Shown here one piece after another: positions 1-12,805 of a DNA stretch of 26,261 nucleotides. The notes under the pieces were generated by a model. The model saw only the letters and a list, made by a program, of their open reading frames with translations. It made no database searches and was not told where the DNA came from. A program made the translations under genes and the position numbers. Location: contig NW_003144713.1 in the NCBI RefSeq assembly GCF_000003605.2, forward strand, positions 1-26,261, given 5' to 3'. Origin of the DNA: Saccoglossus kowalevskii (Eukaryota; Hemichordata; Enteropneusta; Harrimaniidae). The first letter of the stretch is position 1. Each line of letters opens with the position of its first letter.

Positions 1-173
1 GCACTCCACCATACACATTTACACATCCTGTGCTATACATCGCAATCCACCATACACCTTTACACATCATGTGCTATGCATCGCATTCCACCATACACAT
101 TCACACATCCTATGATATGCATCGCATTCCACCATATACCTTTACACATCCTGTGCTATGCATTGCATTCCAC

Positions 174-630
174 CATACACTCTTACACATTCTGTGCTAC
201 GCAATGCATTCCACCATACACCCTTACACATCCTGTGCTATGCATTGCATTCCACCATACTCCTTTACACATCCTGTGCTATGCATTGCATTCCACTATA
301 CACATTCACACATCCTGTGCTATGCATCGCATTCCACCATACACCTTTACACATCATGTGCTATGCGTCGCATTCCACCATACATATTTACACATCCTGT
401 GCTTTGCATTGCATTCCACCATACACCTTTACACATCTTGTGTTATGCATCGCCTTCTACCATACACATTCACATATTCTGTGCTATGCATTGCATTCCA
501 CCATACACATTCACACATCCTGTGCTATGCATCGCATTCCACCATAAACATTTACACACCCTGTGCTATGGATCGCCTTCCACCATACACATTCACACAT
601 TTTTGTTATGCATTGCATTCCACTATACAC
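174..630. repeat. Dispersed block A, copy 1 (about 20 units upstream of copy 2)
   Basis: This stretch aligns with 993-1450 at an offset of 819, becoming 820 after a one-base deletion near 601-604 in this copy (five T before GTTATG, where the partner reads TTCTTTG). Shared rare variants run in the same order: TGTGCTACGCA, a TACATATTTAC unit, GTTATGCATCGCCTTCTACC, ATAAACATTTACACACCC and GCTATGGATCGCC. I noted roughly eight or nine substitutions between the copies, about 2%. The shared order of rare variants is what distinguishes a duplicated block from chance similarity of units. Confidence 0.85.
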
Positions 631-992
631 TTTTACACATCCTGTGCTATGCATTGCATTCCACCATACACCTTTACACATCCTGTGCTATGCATTGCAT
701 TCCACCATACACATTTACACATCCTGTGCCATGCATCGCATTCCACCATACACCTTTACACATCCTATGATATGCATCGCATTTCATCATACACATTTAC
801 ACATCGTGTGCTATGCGTCGCATTCCACCATACACATTTACACATCCTGTGCTATGCATTGCATTCCACCATACACCTTTACACATCATGTGCTATGCAT
901 CACAATCCACCATACACCTTTACACATCCTGTACTATGCATCGCATTCCACCATACACATTTACACATCCTGTGCTATGCATCGCCTTCCAC

Positions 993-1450
993 CATACACT
1001 CTTACACATTCTGTGCTACGCATTGCATTCCACCATACACCCTTACACATCCTGTGCTATGCATTGCATTCCACCATACACCTTTACACATCCTGTGCTA
1101 TGCATTGCATTCCACCATACACATTCACACATCCTGTGCTATGCATCGCATTCCACCATACACCATTACACATCATGTGCTATGCGTCGCATTCCACCAT
1201 ACATATTTACACATCCTGTGCTATGCATTGCATTCCACCATACACCTTTACACATCCTGTGTTATGCATCGCCTTCTACCATACACATTCACATATTCTG
1301 TGCTATGCATTGCATTCCACCATACACATTCACACATCCTGTGCTATGCATCGCAACCCACCATAAACATTTACACACCCTGTGCTATGGATCGCCTTCC
1401 ACCATACACATTCACACATTCTTTGTTATGCATTGCATTCCACTATACAC
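993..1450. repeat. Dispersed block A, copy 2
   Basis: Partner of 174-630. Its first part (about 990-1240) also matches 23540-23790 almost exactly, including a TACACCATTACACATCATG unit at about 1155 and 23718, so pieces of this block also exist 22.5 kb away. It overlaps the start of block B (1206-1830), which shows that successive duplications used different boundaries. Confidence 0.85.
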
Positions 1451-1830
1451 TTTTACACATCCTGTGCTATGCATCGCATTCCACCGTACACATTTACAGA
1501 TCCTGTGATATGCATTGCATTCCACCATACACCTTTGCACATCCTGTGCTATGCATCGCATTCCACCATACACCTTTACGCATCCTATGATATGCATCAC
1601 ATTCCATCATACACATTTACACATTGTGTGCTATGCGTCGCATTCCACCATACACATTTACACATCCTGTGCAATGCATTGCATTCCACCATACACCTTT
1701 ACACATCCTGTGCTATGCATTGCATTCCACCACACACTTTTACACAACCTGTGCTATGCATTGCATTCTACCATACACATTTACACATCCTGTGCTATGC
1801 ATTGCATCCCACCATACACCTTTACACATC
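1206..1830. repeat. Dispersed block B, copy 1 (625 bp, appears identical to 5719-6343)
   Basis: Reading the two stretches in parallel at an offset of 4513 I found no difference over about 625 bases. The match ends where copy 1 has CCTGTG and copy 2 has CATGTG. The offset is 110 units plus 3, and the extra 3 bases are accounted for by the three one-base insertions at about 3545, 3555 and 3622 lying between the copies. Both copies also contain the same 62-codon reverse-strand open frame (1412-1600 and 5925-6113), which merely reflects the duplication. Near-identity over 4.5 kb in an otherwise varied array implies a recent transfer or duplication, or a collapsed or misjoined assembly. Confidence 0.92.
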
Positions 1831-2041
1831 CTGTGCTATGCATCGCAATCCCCCATACACGTTTACACATCCTGTGCTATGCATCGCATTCCACCATACA
1901 CATTTACACATCCTGTGCTATGCATTGCATTCCACCATACACCTTTACACATCCTGTGCTATGCATTGCATTCCACCATACACCTTTACACACCCTGTGC
2001 TATGCATTGCATTCCATAATACACATTTACACATCCTGTGT

Positions 2042-3540
2042 TATGCATCGCATTCCACCATACACATTTACACATCCTGTGCTATGCATTGCATTCCACA
2101 ATACACATTTACACATCCTGTGCTATGCATCGCATTCCACCATACACATTCACACATTATGTGCTATGCATTGTATTCCACAATACACATTTACACATTC
2201 TGTGCTATGCATCGCAATCCACCATACACCTTTACACATCATGTGCTATGCATCGCAATCCTCCATATACATTTACACATCCTGTGCTATACATCGCATT
2301 CCACCATAAACATTTACACATACTGTGCTATGCATTGCATTCCACCATACACATTTACACATCCTGTGCTATGCATTGCATTCCACCATACACCTTTACA
2401 CATCCTGTGCTATGCATTGCATTCCACCATACACCTTTACACACCCTGTGTTATGCATCGCCTTCTACAATACACATTCACATATTCTGTGATATGCATT
2501 GCATTCCACAATACACATTTACACACCCTGTGTTATGCATCGCCTTCTACCATACACATTCACATATTCTGTGATATGCATTGCATTCCACAATACACTT
2601 TTACACATCCTGTGCTATGCATCGCCTTCTACCATACACCTTTACACACCCTGTGTTATGCATCGCCTTCTACCAAACACATTCACATATTCTGTGCTAT
2701 GCATTGCATTCCACCATACACATTTACACATCCTGTGCTATGCATTCCATTCCACAATACACATTTACACATCCTGTGCTATGCATCGCATTCCACCATA
2801 CACATTTACACATCCTGTGCTATGCATTGCATTCCACAATACACATTTACACATCCTGTGCTATGCATCGCATTCCACCATACACATTCACACATTATGT
2901 GCTATGCATTGTATTCCACAATACACATTTACACATTCTGTGCTATGCATCGCAATCCACCATACACCTTTACACATCATGTGCTATGCATCGCAATCCT
3001 CCATATACATTTACACATCCTGTGCTATACATCGCATTCCACCATAAACATTTACACATACTGTGCTATGCATTACATTCCACCATACACATTTACACAT
3101 CCTGTGCTATGCATTGCATTCCACCATACACCTTTACACATCCTGTGCTATGCATTGCATTCCACCATACACCTTTACACACCCTGTGTTATGCATCGCC
3201 TTCTACAATACACATTCACATATTCTGTGATATGCGTTGCATTCCACAATACACATTTACACACCCTGTGTTATGCATCGCCTTCTACCATACACATTCA
3301 CATATTCTGTGATATGCATTGCATTCCACAATACACTTTTACACATCCTGTGCTATGCATCGCCTTCTACCATACACCTTTACACACCCTGTGTTATGCA
3401 TCGCCTTCTACCATACACATTCACATATTCTGTGCTATGCATTGCATTCCACCATACACATTTACACATCCTGTGCTATGCATTCCATTCCACAATACAC
3501 ATTTACACATCCTGTGCTATGCATCGCATTCCACCATACA
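2042..3540. repeat. Two tandem copies of an 18-unit (738-bp) higher-order segment
   Basis: The sequence at x and x+738 agrees from 2042/2780 through about 2801/3540. I noticed only about four differences: 2041/2779, a TTGC/TTAC change at 2336/3074, GCATT/GCGTT near 2493/3231 and CCAAAC/CCATAC near 2675/3413. 738 is exactly 18 x 41. The segment carries distinctive units, including CATTATGTGCTATGCATTG at 2155 and 2893, AATCCTCCATATAC, and a run of GTTATGCATCGCCTTCTAC units. Better than 99% identity implies a recent in-register unequal exchange. Confidence 0.95.
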
Positions 3541-3690
3541 CATTTCACACATTAATGTGCTATGCATCGCAATCCTCCATATACATTTACACATCCTGTG
3601 CTATACATCGCATTCCACCATAAAACATTTACACATACTGTGCCATGCATTGCATTCCACCATATACCTTTACACATCCTGTGCTATGCA
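3479..3690. repeat. Truncated third copy of the 18-unit segment with a scarred internal junction
   Basis: The 738-bp segment starts a third time at 3479 but loses four units (164 bp) internally before resuming at 3557, where it matches 2981 onward. The junction is untidy: CATTTCACAC has one extra T and ATTAATGTG one extra A relative to CATTCACACATTATGTG, and a further extra A follows at about 3622 (CCATAAAACATTT). These three single-base insertions within 80 bases form the densest indel cluster in the window. They shift the 41-bp phase by +3 for everything downstream. Confidence 0.88.
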
Positions 3691-3927
3691 TTGCATTCCA
3701 CCATACACATTCACACATCCTGTGCTATGCATCGCAATCCACCATAAACATTTACACACCCTGTGCTATGGATCGCCTTCCACCATACACATTCACACAT
3801 TCTTTGTTATGCATTGCATTCCACTATACACTTTTACACATCCTGTGCTATGCATTCCATTCCACCGTACACATTTACACATCCTGTGCTATGCATCGCA
3901 TTCCACCATACACATTCACACGTCCTG

Positions 3928-4502
3928 TGCTATGCATCGCATTCCACCATACACATTTACACATCCTGTGCTATGCATCGCCTTCCACCATACACATTCA
4001 CACATCCTGTGCTATGCATCGCATTCCACCATACACCTTTACACATCCTATGATATGCATCACATTCCATCATACACATTTACACATTGTGTGCTATGCG
4101 TCGCATTCCACCATACACATTTACACATCCTGTGCAATGCATTGCATTCCACCATACACCTTTACACATCCTGTGCTATGCATTGCATTCCACCACACAC
4201 TTTTACACAACCTGTGCTATGCATCGCATTCCACCATACACATTTACACATCCTGTGCTATGCATCGCCTTCCACCATACACATTCACACATCCTGTGCT
4301 ATGCATCGCATTCCACCATACACCTTTACACATCCTATGATATGCATCACATTCCATCATACACATTTACACATTGTGTGCTATGCGTCGCATTCCACCA
4401 TACACATTTACACATCCTGTGCAATGCATTGCATTCCACCATACACCTTTACACATCCTGTGCTATGCATTGCATTCCACCACACACTTTTACACAACCT
4501 GT
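3928..4502. repeat. Two tandem copies of a 7-unit (287-bp) segment
   Basis: 3928-4214 and 4215-4502 agree at an offset of 287, exactly 7 x 41. Shared markers are ATGATATGCATCACATTCC, the GTGTGCTATGCGTCGC unit, TGTGCAATGCATTGC, CACCACACACTTTTAC and ACACAACCTGTG. The same marker string also occurs at about 1585-1760 and 6098-6270 inside block B, so this is a sub-block amplified locally. Confidence 0.92.
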
Positions 4503-4564
4503 GCTATGCATTGCATTCTACCATACACATTTACACATCCTGTGCTATGCATTGCATCCCACCA

Positions 4565-5009
4565 TACACCTTTACACATCCTGTGCTATGCATTGCATTC
4601 CACCATACACCTTTACACACACTGTGCTATGCATTGCATTCCACAATACACATTTACACATCCTGTGCTATGCATCGCAATCCCCCATACACGTTTACAC
4701 ATCCTGTGCTATGCATTGCATTCTACCATACACATTTACACATCCTGTGCTATGCATTGCATTCTACCATACACATTTACACATCCTGTGCTATGCATTG
4801 CATTCTACCATACACCTTTACACATCCTGTGCTATGCATTGCATTCCACCATACACCTTTACACACACTGTGCTATGCATTGCATTCCACAATACACATT
4901 TACACATCCTGTGCTATGCATCGCAATCCCCCATACACGTTTACACATCCTGTGCTATGCATTGCATTCTACCATACACATTTACACATCCTGTGCTATG
5001 CATTGCATT
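4565..5009. repeat. 6-unit (246-bp) segment repeated in tandem
   Basis: 4565-4763 agrees with 4811-5009 at an offset of 246 (6 x 41). Shared markers are TTTACACACACTGTGC, CACAATACACATTTAC, CGCAATCCCCCATACACG and CATTCTACCATAC. The copies part after the TGCATTGCATTC at about 4763/5009. Confidence 0.88.
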
Positions 5010-5718
5010 CCACAATACACATTTACACATCCTGTGCTATGCATTGCATTCCACCATACACATTTACACATCCTGTGCTATGCATTGCATTCCACAATAC
5101 ACATTTACACATCCTGTGCTATGCATTGCATTCTACCATACACATTTACACATCCTGTGCTATGCATCGCAATCCACCATACACGTTTACACATCCTGTG
5201 CTATGCATCGCATTCCACCATACACATTTACACATCCTGTGCTATGCATTGCATTCTACCATACACATTTACACATCCTGTGCTATGCATTTCATTCCAC
5301 CATACACCTTTACACACCCTGTGCTATGCATTGCATTCCATAATACACATTTACACATCCTGTGCTATGCATCGCATTCCACCATACACATTTACACATC
5401 CTGTACTATGCATTGCATTCCACAATACACCTTTACACATCCTGTGCTATGCATTGCATTCCACCATACACCCTTACACATCCTGTGCTATGCATTTCAT
5501 TCCACCATACACATTTACACATCCTGTGCTATGCATTGCATTCCACCATACACCTTTACACATCCTGTGCTATGCATTGCATTCCACCATACACATTTAC
5601 ACATCCTGTGCCATGCATCGCATTCCACCATACACCTTTACACATCCTATGATATGCATTGCATTCCATCATACACATTTACACATCCTGTGCTATGCAT
5701 TGCATTCCACCATACACA
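5010..5718. repeat. Ordinary satellite units between duplicated blocks
   Basis: About 17 units of typical sequence in exact phase, with TTGCATTCC and TTTCATTCC variants. I see no internal duplication longer than a few units and nothing other than the array. Confidence 0.8.
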
Positions 5719-6343
5719 TTTACACATCCTGTGCTATGCATTGCATTCCACCATACACCTTTACACATCCTGTGTTATGCATCGCCTTCTACCATACACA
5801 TTCACATATTCTGTGCTATGCATTGCATTCCACCATACACATTCACACATCCTGTGCTATGCATCGCAACCCACCATAAACATTTACACACCCTGTGCTA
5901 TGGATCGCCTTCCACCATACACATTCACACATTCTTTGTTATGCATTGCATTCCACTATACACTTTTACACATCCTGTGCTATGCATCGCATTCCACCGT
6001 ACACATTTACAGATCCTGTGATATGCATTGCATTCCACCATACACCTTTGCACATCCTGTGCTATGCATCGCATTCCACCATACACCTTTACGCATCCTA
6101 TGATATGCATCACATTCCATCATACACATTTACACATTGTGTGCTATGCGTCGCATTCCACCATACACATTTACACATCCTGTGCAATGCATTGCATTCC
6201 ACCATACACCTTTACACATCCTGTGCTATGCATTGCATTCCACCACACACTTTTACACAACCTGTGCTATGCATTGCATTCTACCATACACATTTACACA
6301 TCCTGTGCTATGCATTGCATCCCACCATACACCTTTACACATC
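5719..6343. repeat. Dispersed block B, copy 2
   Basis: Partner of 1206-1830. It includes CGCAACCCACC, CATAAACATTTACACACCC, GCTATGGATCGCC, ACATTCTTTGTTATG, CCACCGTACAC, TTTACAGATCC, ACCTTTGCAC and TTTACGCATCC in the same order and spacing as copy 1. The flanks differ on both sides, so the boundaries are real in the given sequence. Confidence 0.92.
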
Positions 6344-7769
6344 ATGTGCTATGCATTGCATTCCACCATACACCTTTACACACCCTGTGCTATGCATTGC
6401 ATTCCACAATACACATTTACACATCCTGTGCTATGCATCGCAATCCCCCATACACGTTTACACAACCTGTGCTATGCATCGCATTCCACCATACACATTT
6501 ACACATCCTGTGCTATGCATTGCATTCCACCATACACCTTTACACATCCTGTGCTATGCATTGCATTCCACCATACACCTTTACACACCCTGTGCTATGC
6601 ATTGCATTCCACCATACACATTTACACGTCCTGTGCTATGCATCGAATTCCACCATACACATTTACACATCCTGTGCTATGCATCGCCTTCCACCATATA
6701 CCTTTACACACCCTGTGCTATGCATCGCCTTCCACCATACACATTCACACATTCTGTGTTATGCATTGCATTCCAACATACACTTTTACACATCCTGTGC
6801 TATGCATTGCATTCCACCATACACATTTACACACCCTGTGTTATGCATCGCCTTCTACCATACACATTCACATATTCTGTGCTATGCATTGCATTCCACC
6901 ATACACCTTTACACATCCTGTGCTATGCATCGCATTCCACCATACACCTTTACACATCCTATGATATGCATCGCATTCCATCACACACATTTACACATTG
7001 TGTGCTATGCGTCGCATTCAACAATACACCTTTACACACCCTGTACTATGCATTGCATTCCACCATATACCTTTACACATCCTGTGCTATGCATTGCATT
7101 CCACCATACACTCTTACACATTCTGTGCTACGCATTGCATTCCACCATACACCCTTACACATCCTGTGCTATGCATTGCATTCCGCCATACACCTTTACA
7201 CATCCTGTGCTATGCTTTGCATTCCACCATACACATTCACACATCCTGTGATATGCATCGCATTCCACCATACACCTTTACACATCATGTGCTATGCGTC
7301 GCATTCCACCATACACATTTACACATCTGTGCTATGCATTGCTTTCCACCATACACCTTTACACATCACTGTGTTATGCATCGCATTCCACCATACACAT
7401 TTACACATCCTGTGCTATGCATCGCCTTCCACCATACACATTTACACATCCTGTGCTATGCATCGCCTTCCACCATACACATTCACACATTCTGTGTTAT
7501 GCATTGCATTCCACTATACACTTTTGCACACCCTGTTCTATGCATCGCATTCCACCGTACACATTTAAACATCCTGTGCTTTGCATTGCATTCCACCATA
7601 CACCTCTACACATCCTGTGGTGTGCATCGCATTCCACCATACACCTTTACACATCCTACGATATGCATCGCATTCCATCATACACATTTACACATTGTGT
7701 GCTATGCGTCGCATTCCACCATACACCTTTACACACCCTGTACTAAGCATCGCAATCCACCATATACAT
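6344..7769. repeat. Satellite stretch with a compensated pair of indels
   Basis: About 35 units. A one-base deletion at 7328 (ACATCTGTGC) is cancelled one unit later by a one-base insertion at about 7369 (CATCACTGTG), so phase is lost for a single unit only. A GAATTC variant lies at about 6645. Near its end it holds the first occurrence of a recurring module, CCCTGTACTA then AATCCACCATATAC, at about 7737, seen again near 10408, 11304, 16758, 20326, 21060, 25037 and 25283. Confidence 0.8.
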
Positions 7770-8625
7770 TTACACACCCTGTGCTATGCATCGCATTCCA
7801 TCATACACATTTACACATCCTGTGCTATGCATTGCATTCCACCATACACCTTTACACATCCTGTGCTATGCATTGTATTCCACCATACACTCTTACACAT
7901 CCTGTGCTACGCATTGCATTCCACCATACACCCTTACACATCCTGTGCTATGCATCGCATTCCACCATACACCTTTACACATCATGTGCTATGCGTCGCA
8001 TTCCACCATACATATTTACACATCCTGTGCTATGCATTGCATTCCACCATACACCTTTACACATCCTGTGTTATGCATCGCCTTCTACATACACATTCAC
8101 ATATTCTGTGCTATGCATTGCATTCCACCATACACATTCACACATCCTGTGCTATGCATCGCAATCCACCATATACATTTACACACCCTGTGCTATGGAT
8201 CGCCTTCCACCATACACATTCACACATTCTGTGTTATGCATTGCATTCCACTATACACTTTTACACATCCTGTGATATGCATTGCATTCCACAATACACA
8301 TTTACACATCTGTGCTATGCATCGCATTCCACTATACACATTCACACATTCTGTGCTATGCATCGCATTCCACCATACACATTTACACATCCTGTGCTAT
8401 GCATCGACTTCCACCATACACATTCACACATCCTGTGATAAGCATCGCAATCCACCATATACATTTACACACCCTGTGCTATGGATCGCCTTCCACCATA
8501 CACATTCACACATTCTGTGTTATGCATTGCATTCCACTATACACTTTTACACATCCTGTGCTATGCATCGCATTCCACCGTACACATTTACACATCCTGT
8601 GCTATGCATTGCATTTCACCATACA
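7770..8625. repeat. Dispersed block C, copy 1 (about 855 bp)
   Basis: Aligns with 11950-12805 at an offset of 4179, becoming 4180 after a one-base deletion here at about 8087 (CTTCTACATAC against CTTCTACCATAC). Both copies share the same one-base deletion at 8311/12491 (ACATCTGTG) and the series TGTGCTACGCATTGC, TACATATTTAC, AATCCACCATATAC, GCTATGGATCGCC and CCACCGTACAC. Related versions of the first half lie near 9880-10290, 16790-17230 and, heavily diverged, 20492-20900. Confidence 0.88.
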
Positions 8626-8749
8626 CCTTTACACGTCCTGTGCTATGCATTGCATTCCACCATACACCTTTACACACCCTGTGTTATGCATCGCCTTCTA
8701 CCATACACATTCACATATTCTTTGCTCTGCATTGCATTCCACAATACAC

Positions 8750-8999
8750 ATTTACATATCCTGTGCGATGCATCGCAATCCTCCATACACGTTTACACAC
8801 CCAGTGCTATGCATTGCATTCAACTATACACATTCTCATATCCTGTGCTATGCATTGCATTCCACCATACACTTTTACACATCCTGTGCTATGCATTGCA
8901 TTCTACCATACACATTTACACATCATGTGCTATGCATTGCATTCCACCATACACCTTTACACATCCCGTGCTATGCATTGCATTCCACCATACACTTTT
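8750..8999. repeat. Block D, left part, single copy
   Basis: Carries GTGCGATGCATCGCAATCC, CCATACACGTTTAC and CATTCAACTATACACATTC, followed by TTTTACACATCC units. It matches 24167-24416 at an offset of 15,417 and parts of 13690-14000 and 15640-15820. It sits directly left of the duplicated 9-unit segment, as its counterpart does in the distal copy. Confidence 0.8.
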
Positions 9000-9737
9000 A
9001 CACATCCTGTGCTATGCATTGCATTCTACCATACACATTTACACATAGTGTGCTATGCATTGCATTCCACCATACACCTTTCCACATCCTGTGCTATACA
9101 TAATATTCCACCATACACCTTTACACATCCTGTGCTATGCATTGCATTCCACCATACACCTTTACACACCGTGTGCTATGCATTGCATTCCACAATACAC
9201 ATTTACACATCCTGTGCTATGCATCGCATTCCACCATACACATTTACACATCCTGTGCTATGCATAATATTCCACCATACACCTTTACACATCCTGTGCT
9301 ATGCAATGCATTCCACCATACACCTTTACACACCCTGTGCTATGCATTGCATTCCACAATACACATTTACACATCCTGTGCTATGCATTGCATTCTACCA
9401 TACACATTTACACATAGTGTGCTATGCATTGCATTCCACCATACACCTTTCCACATCCTGTGCTATACATAATATTCCACCATACACCTTTACACATCCT
9501 GTGCTATGCATTGCATTCCACCATACACCTTTACACACCGTGTGCTATGCATTGCATTCCACAATACACATTTACACATCCTGTGCTATGCATCGCATTC
9601 CACCATACACATTTACACATCCTGTGCTATGCATAATATTCCACCATACACCTTTACACATCCTGTGCTATGCAATGCATTCCACCATACACCTTTACAC
9701 ACCCTGTGCTATGCATTGCATTCCACAATACACATTT
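9000..9737. repeat. Two tandem, apparently identical copies of a 9-unit (369-bp) segment
   Basis: 9000-9368 and 9369-9737 read the same with no difference noticed; the match continues to about 9757. Distinctive units are ACATAGTGTGCTATG, CCTTTCCACATCC, CTATACATAATATTCC, ACACACCGTGTGC and GCTATGCAATGC. The same segment is present only once at 24417-24785, so the tandem doubling here happened after the two regions were copied from one another, or one copy was lost in the other. Confidence 0.94.
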
Positions 9738-11234
9738 ACACATCCTGTGCTATGCATCGCATTCCACCATACACCTTTATACACCCTGTGATATGCATTG
9801 CATTCCACAATACACATTTTCACATCCGTGCTAAGCATCGGATCCCACCATACACATTCACACATCCTGGAGCTATGCATCGCATTCCACCATACACTCT
9901 TACACATCCTGTGCTACGCATTGCATTCAACCATACACCCTTACACATCATGTGCTATGCATCGCATTCCACCATACACCTTTACACATCATGTGCTATG
10001 CGTCGCATTCCACCATACATATTTACACATCCTGTGCTATGCATTGCATTCCACCATACACCTTTACACATCCTGTGTTATGCATCGCCTTCTACCATAC
10101 ACATTCACATATTCTGTGCTATGCATTGCATTCCACCATACACATTCACACATCCTGTGCTATGCATCGCAATCCACCATATACATTTACACACCCTGTG
10201 CTATGGATCGCCTTCCACCATACACATTCACACATTCTGTGTTATGCATTGCATTCAACTATACACTTTTACACATCCTGTGATATGCATCGCATTCCAC
10301 CATACACATTTACACATCCTGTGCTATGCATCGCCTTCCACCATACACATTTACACATCTTGTGCTATGCGTCGCATTCCACCATACACCTTTACACACC
10401 CTGTACTATGCATCGCAATCCACCATATACATTTACACACCCTGTGCTATGCATCGCATTCCATCATATACATTTACACATCCTGTGCTATGCATTGCAT
10501 TCCACCATACACCTTTACACATCATGTGCTATGCATTGCATTCCACCATACACTCTTACACATCCTGTGCTACGCATTGCATTCCACCATACACCCTTAC
10601 ACATCCTGTGCTATGCATCGCATTCCACCATACACATTTACACATCCTGTGCTATGCATTGCATTCCACCATACACCTTTACACATCCTGTGCTATGCAT
10701 TGAATTCCACCATACACTCTTACTCATCCTGTGCTATGCACTGCATTCCACCATACACATTCACACATCCTGTGCTATGCATCGCATTCCACCATACACC
10801 TTTACACATCATGTGGTATGCGTCGCATTCCACCATACATATTTACACACCCTGTGCTATGCATTGCATTCCACCATACACCTTTACACATCCTGTGCTA
10901 TGCATTGCATTCCACCATACACATTCACACATCCTGTGCTATGCATCGCATTCCACCATACACCTATACACATATTATGCTATGCATCGCATTCCATCAT
11001 ACACATTTACACATCATGTGCTATGCGTCGCATTCCACCATACACATTTACACATCCTGTGCTATGCATTGCATTCCACCATACACATTCACACATCCTG
11101 TGCTATGCATCGCATTCCACCATACACATTTACACATTGTGTGCTATGCATTGCATTCCATAATACACATTTACACATCCTGTGCTATGCATTGCATTCC
11201 ACCATACACATTTACACATCATGTGATATGCATT
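9738..11234. repeat. Satellite stretch, right end of block D plus a mosaic of other modules
   Basis: The first part, to about 9860, matches 24786-24910, including the one-base deletion ACATCCGTG at 9827 followed by CGGATCCCACC. A one-base insertion at 9870 (CCTGGAGCTATG) restores phase. About 9880-10290 resembles 7890-8290. Around 10690 is a TGAATTCC unit followed by TTACTCATCC and GCACTGC, the same trio found at about 14470, 15005, 19025 and 19394. Confidence 0.78.
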
Positions 11235-11885
11235 GCATTCCATCATACACATTTACACGATGTGTGCTATGCATCGCATTCCACCATACCCCTGTACACA
11301 CCCTGTACTATGCATCGCAATCCACCATATACATTTACACACCCTGTGCTATGCATCGCATTCCATCATACACATTTACACATCCTGTGCTATGCATTGC
11401 ATTCCACCATACACCTTTACACATCCTGTGCTATGCATTGCATTCCACCATACACTCTTACACACTCTGTGCTATGCATTGCATTCCACAATACACATTT
11501 ACACATCCTGTGCTATGCATCGCATTCCACCATACACATTTACACATCCTGTGATATGCATTGCATTCCACAATACACATTTACACATCTGTGCTATGCA
11601 TCGGATTCCACCATACACATTCACACATCCTGTGCTATGCATCGCATTCCACCATACACATTTACACATCCTGTGCTATGCATCGCCTTCCACCATACAC
11701 ATTTGCACATCCTGTGCTATGCATCGCCTTCCACCATACACATTCACACATTCTGTGTTATGCATTGCATTCCACTATACACTTTGACACATCCTGTGCT
11801 ATGCATCGCATTCCACCGTACACATTTACACATCCTGTGCTATGCATTGCATTCCACCATACACCTTTACACATCCTGTGCTATG
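11235..11885. repeat. Dispersed block E, copy 1 (about 650 bp)
   Basis: Aligns with 20995-21645 at an offset of 9760. Shared rare features are TTTACACGATGTGTGC, CATACCCCTGTACAC, TACACACTCTGTG, the one-base deletion ACATCTGTG at 11590/21350, CATCGGATTCC and CCACCGTACAC. I noted only scattered single differences, for example TTTGCAC against TTTACAC and CTTTGACAC against CTTTTCAAC. Confidence 0.88.
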
Positions 11886-11949
11886 CATCGCATTCCACCA
11901 TACACCTTTACACATCCTACGATATGCATCGCATCCCATCATACACATT

Positions 11950-12805
11950 TACACACCCTGTGCTATGCATCGCATTCCATCATACACATTTACACATCCT
12001 GTGCTATGCATTGCATTCCACCATACACCTTTACACATCCTGTGCTATGCATTGCATTCCACCATACACTCTTACACATCCTGTGCTACGCATTGCATTC
12101 CACCATACACCCTTACACATCCTGTGCTATGCATCGCATTCCACCATACACCTTTACGCATCATGTGCTATGCGTCGCATTCCACCATACATATTTACAC
12201 ATCCTGTGCTATGCATTGCATTCCACCATACACCTTTACACATCCTGTGTCATGCATCGCCTTCTACCATACACATACACATATTCTGTGCTATGCATTG
12301 CATTCCACCATACACATTCACACATCCTGTGCTATGCATCGCAATCCACCATATACATTTACACACCCTGTGCTATGGATCGCCTTCCACCATACACATT
12401 CACACATTCTGAGTTATGCATTGCATTCCACTATACACTTTTACACATCCTGTGATATGCATTGCATTCCACAATACACATTTACACATCTGTGCTATGC
12501 GTCGCATTCCACCATACACATTCACACATCCTGTGCTATGCATCGCATTCCACCATACACATTTATACATCCTGTGCTATGCATCGACTTCCACCATACA
12601 CATTCACACATCCTGTGCTATGCATCGCAATCCACCATATACATTTACACACCCTGTGCTATGGATCGCCTTCCACCATACACATTCACACATTCTGTGT
12701 TATGCATTGCATTCCACTATACACTTTTACACATCCTGTGCTATGCATCGCATTCCACCGTACACATTTACACATCCTGTGCTCTGCATTGCATTCCACC
12801 ATACA
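11950..12805. repeat. Dispersed block C, copy 2
   Basis: Partner of 7770-8625. It differs by scattered substitutions such as CTTTACGCATC near 12153, TGTCATGC near 12250, ACATACACATATTC near 12281 and GCTCTGC near 12781. The one-base deletion at 12491 is shared with copy 1. Confidence 0.88.

Noticed and set aside
1412-1600. Reverse-strand 62-codon open frame, identical at 5925-6113
   Set aside because: It is conserved only because both lie in the identical block B duplicate. It arises where several units happen to lack the usual reverse stops, and shows no coding feature.
1382-6103. Protein-coding gene of 1573 residues, and the many other forward open frames of 60-1020 codons
   Set aside because: All three forward frames are open because the unit lacks stop trinucleotides on this strand. 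Frames end only where a variant such as GATATG creates TGA or CATAAAC creates TAA. There is no recognisable domain, ribosome-binding or splice signal, or codon preference, and duplicated blocks keep units rather than frames.
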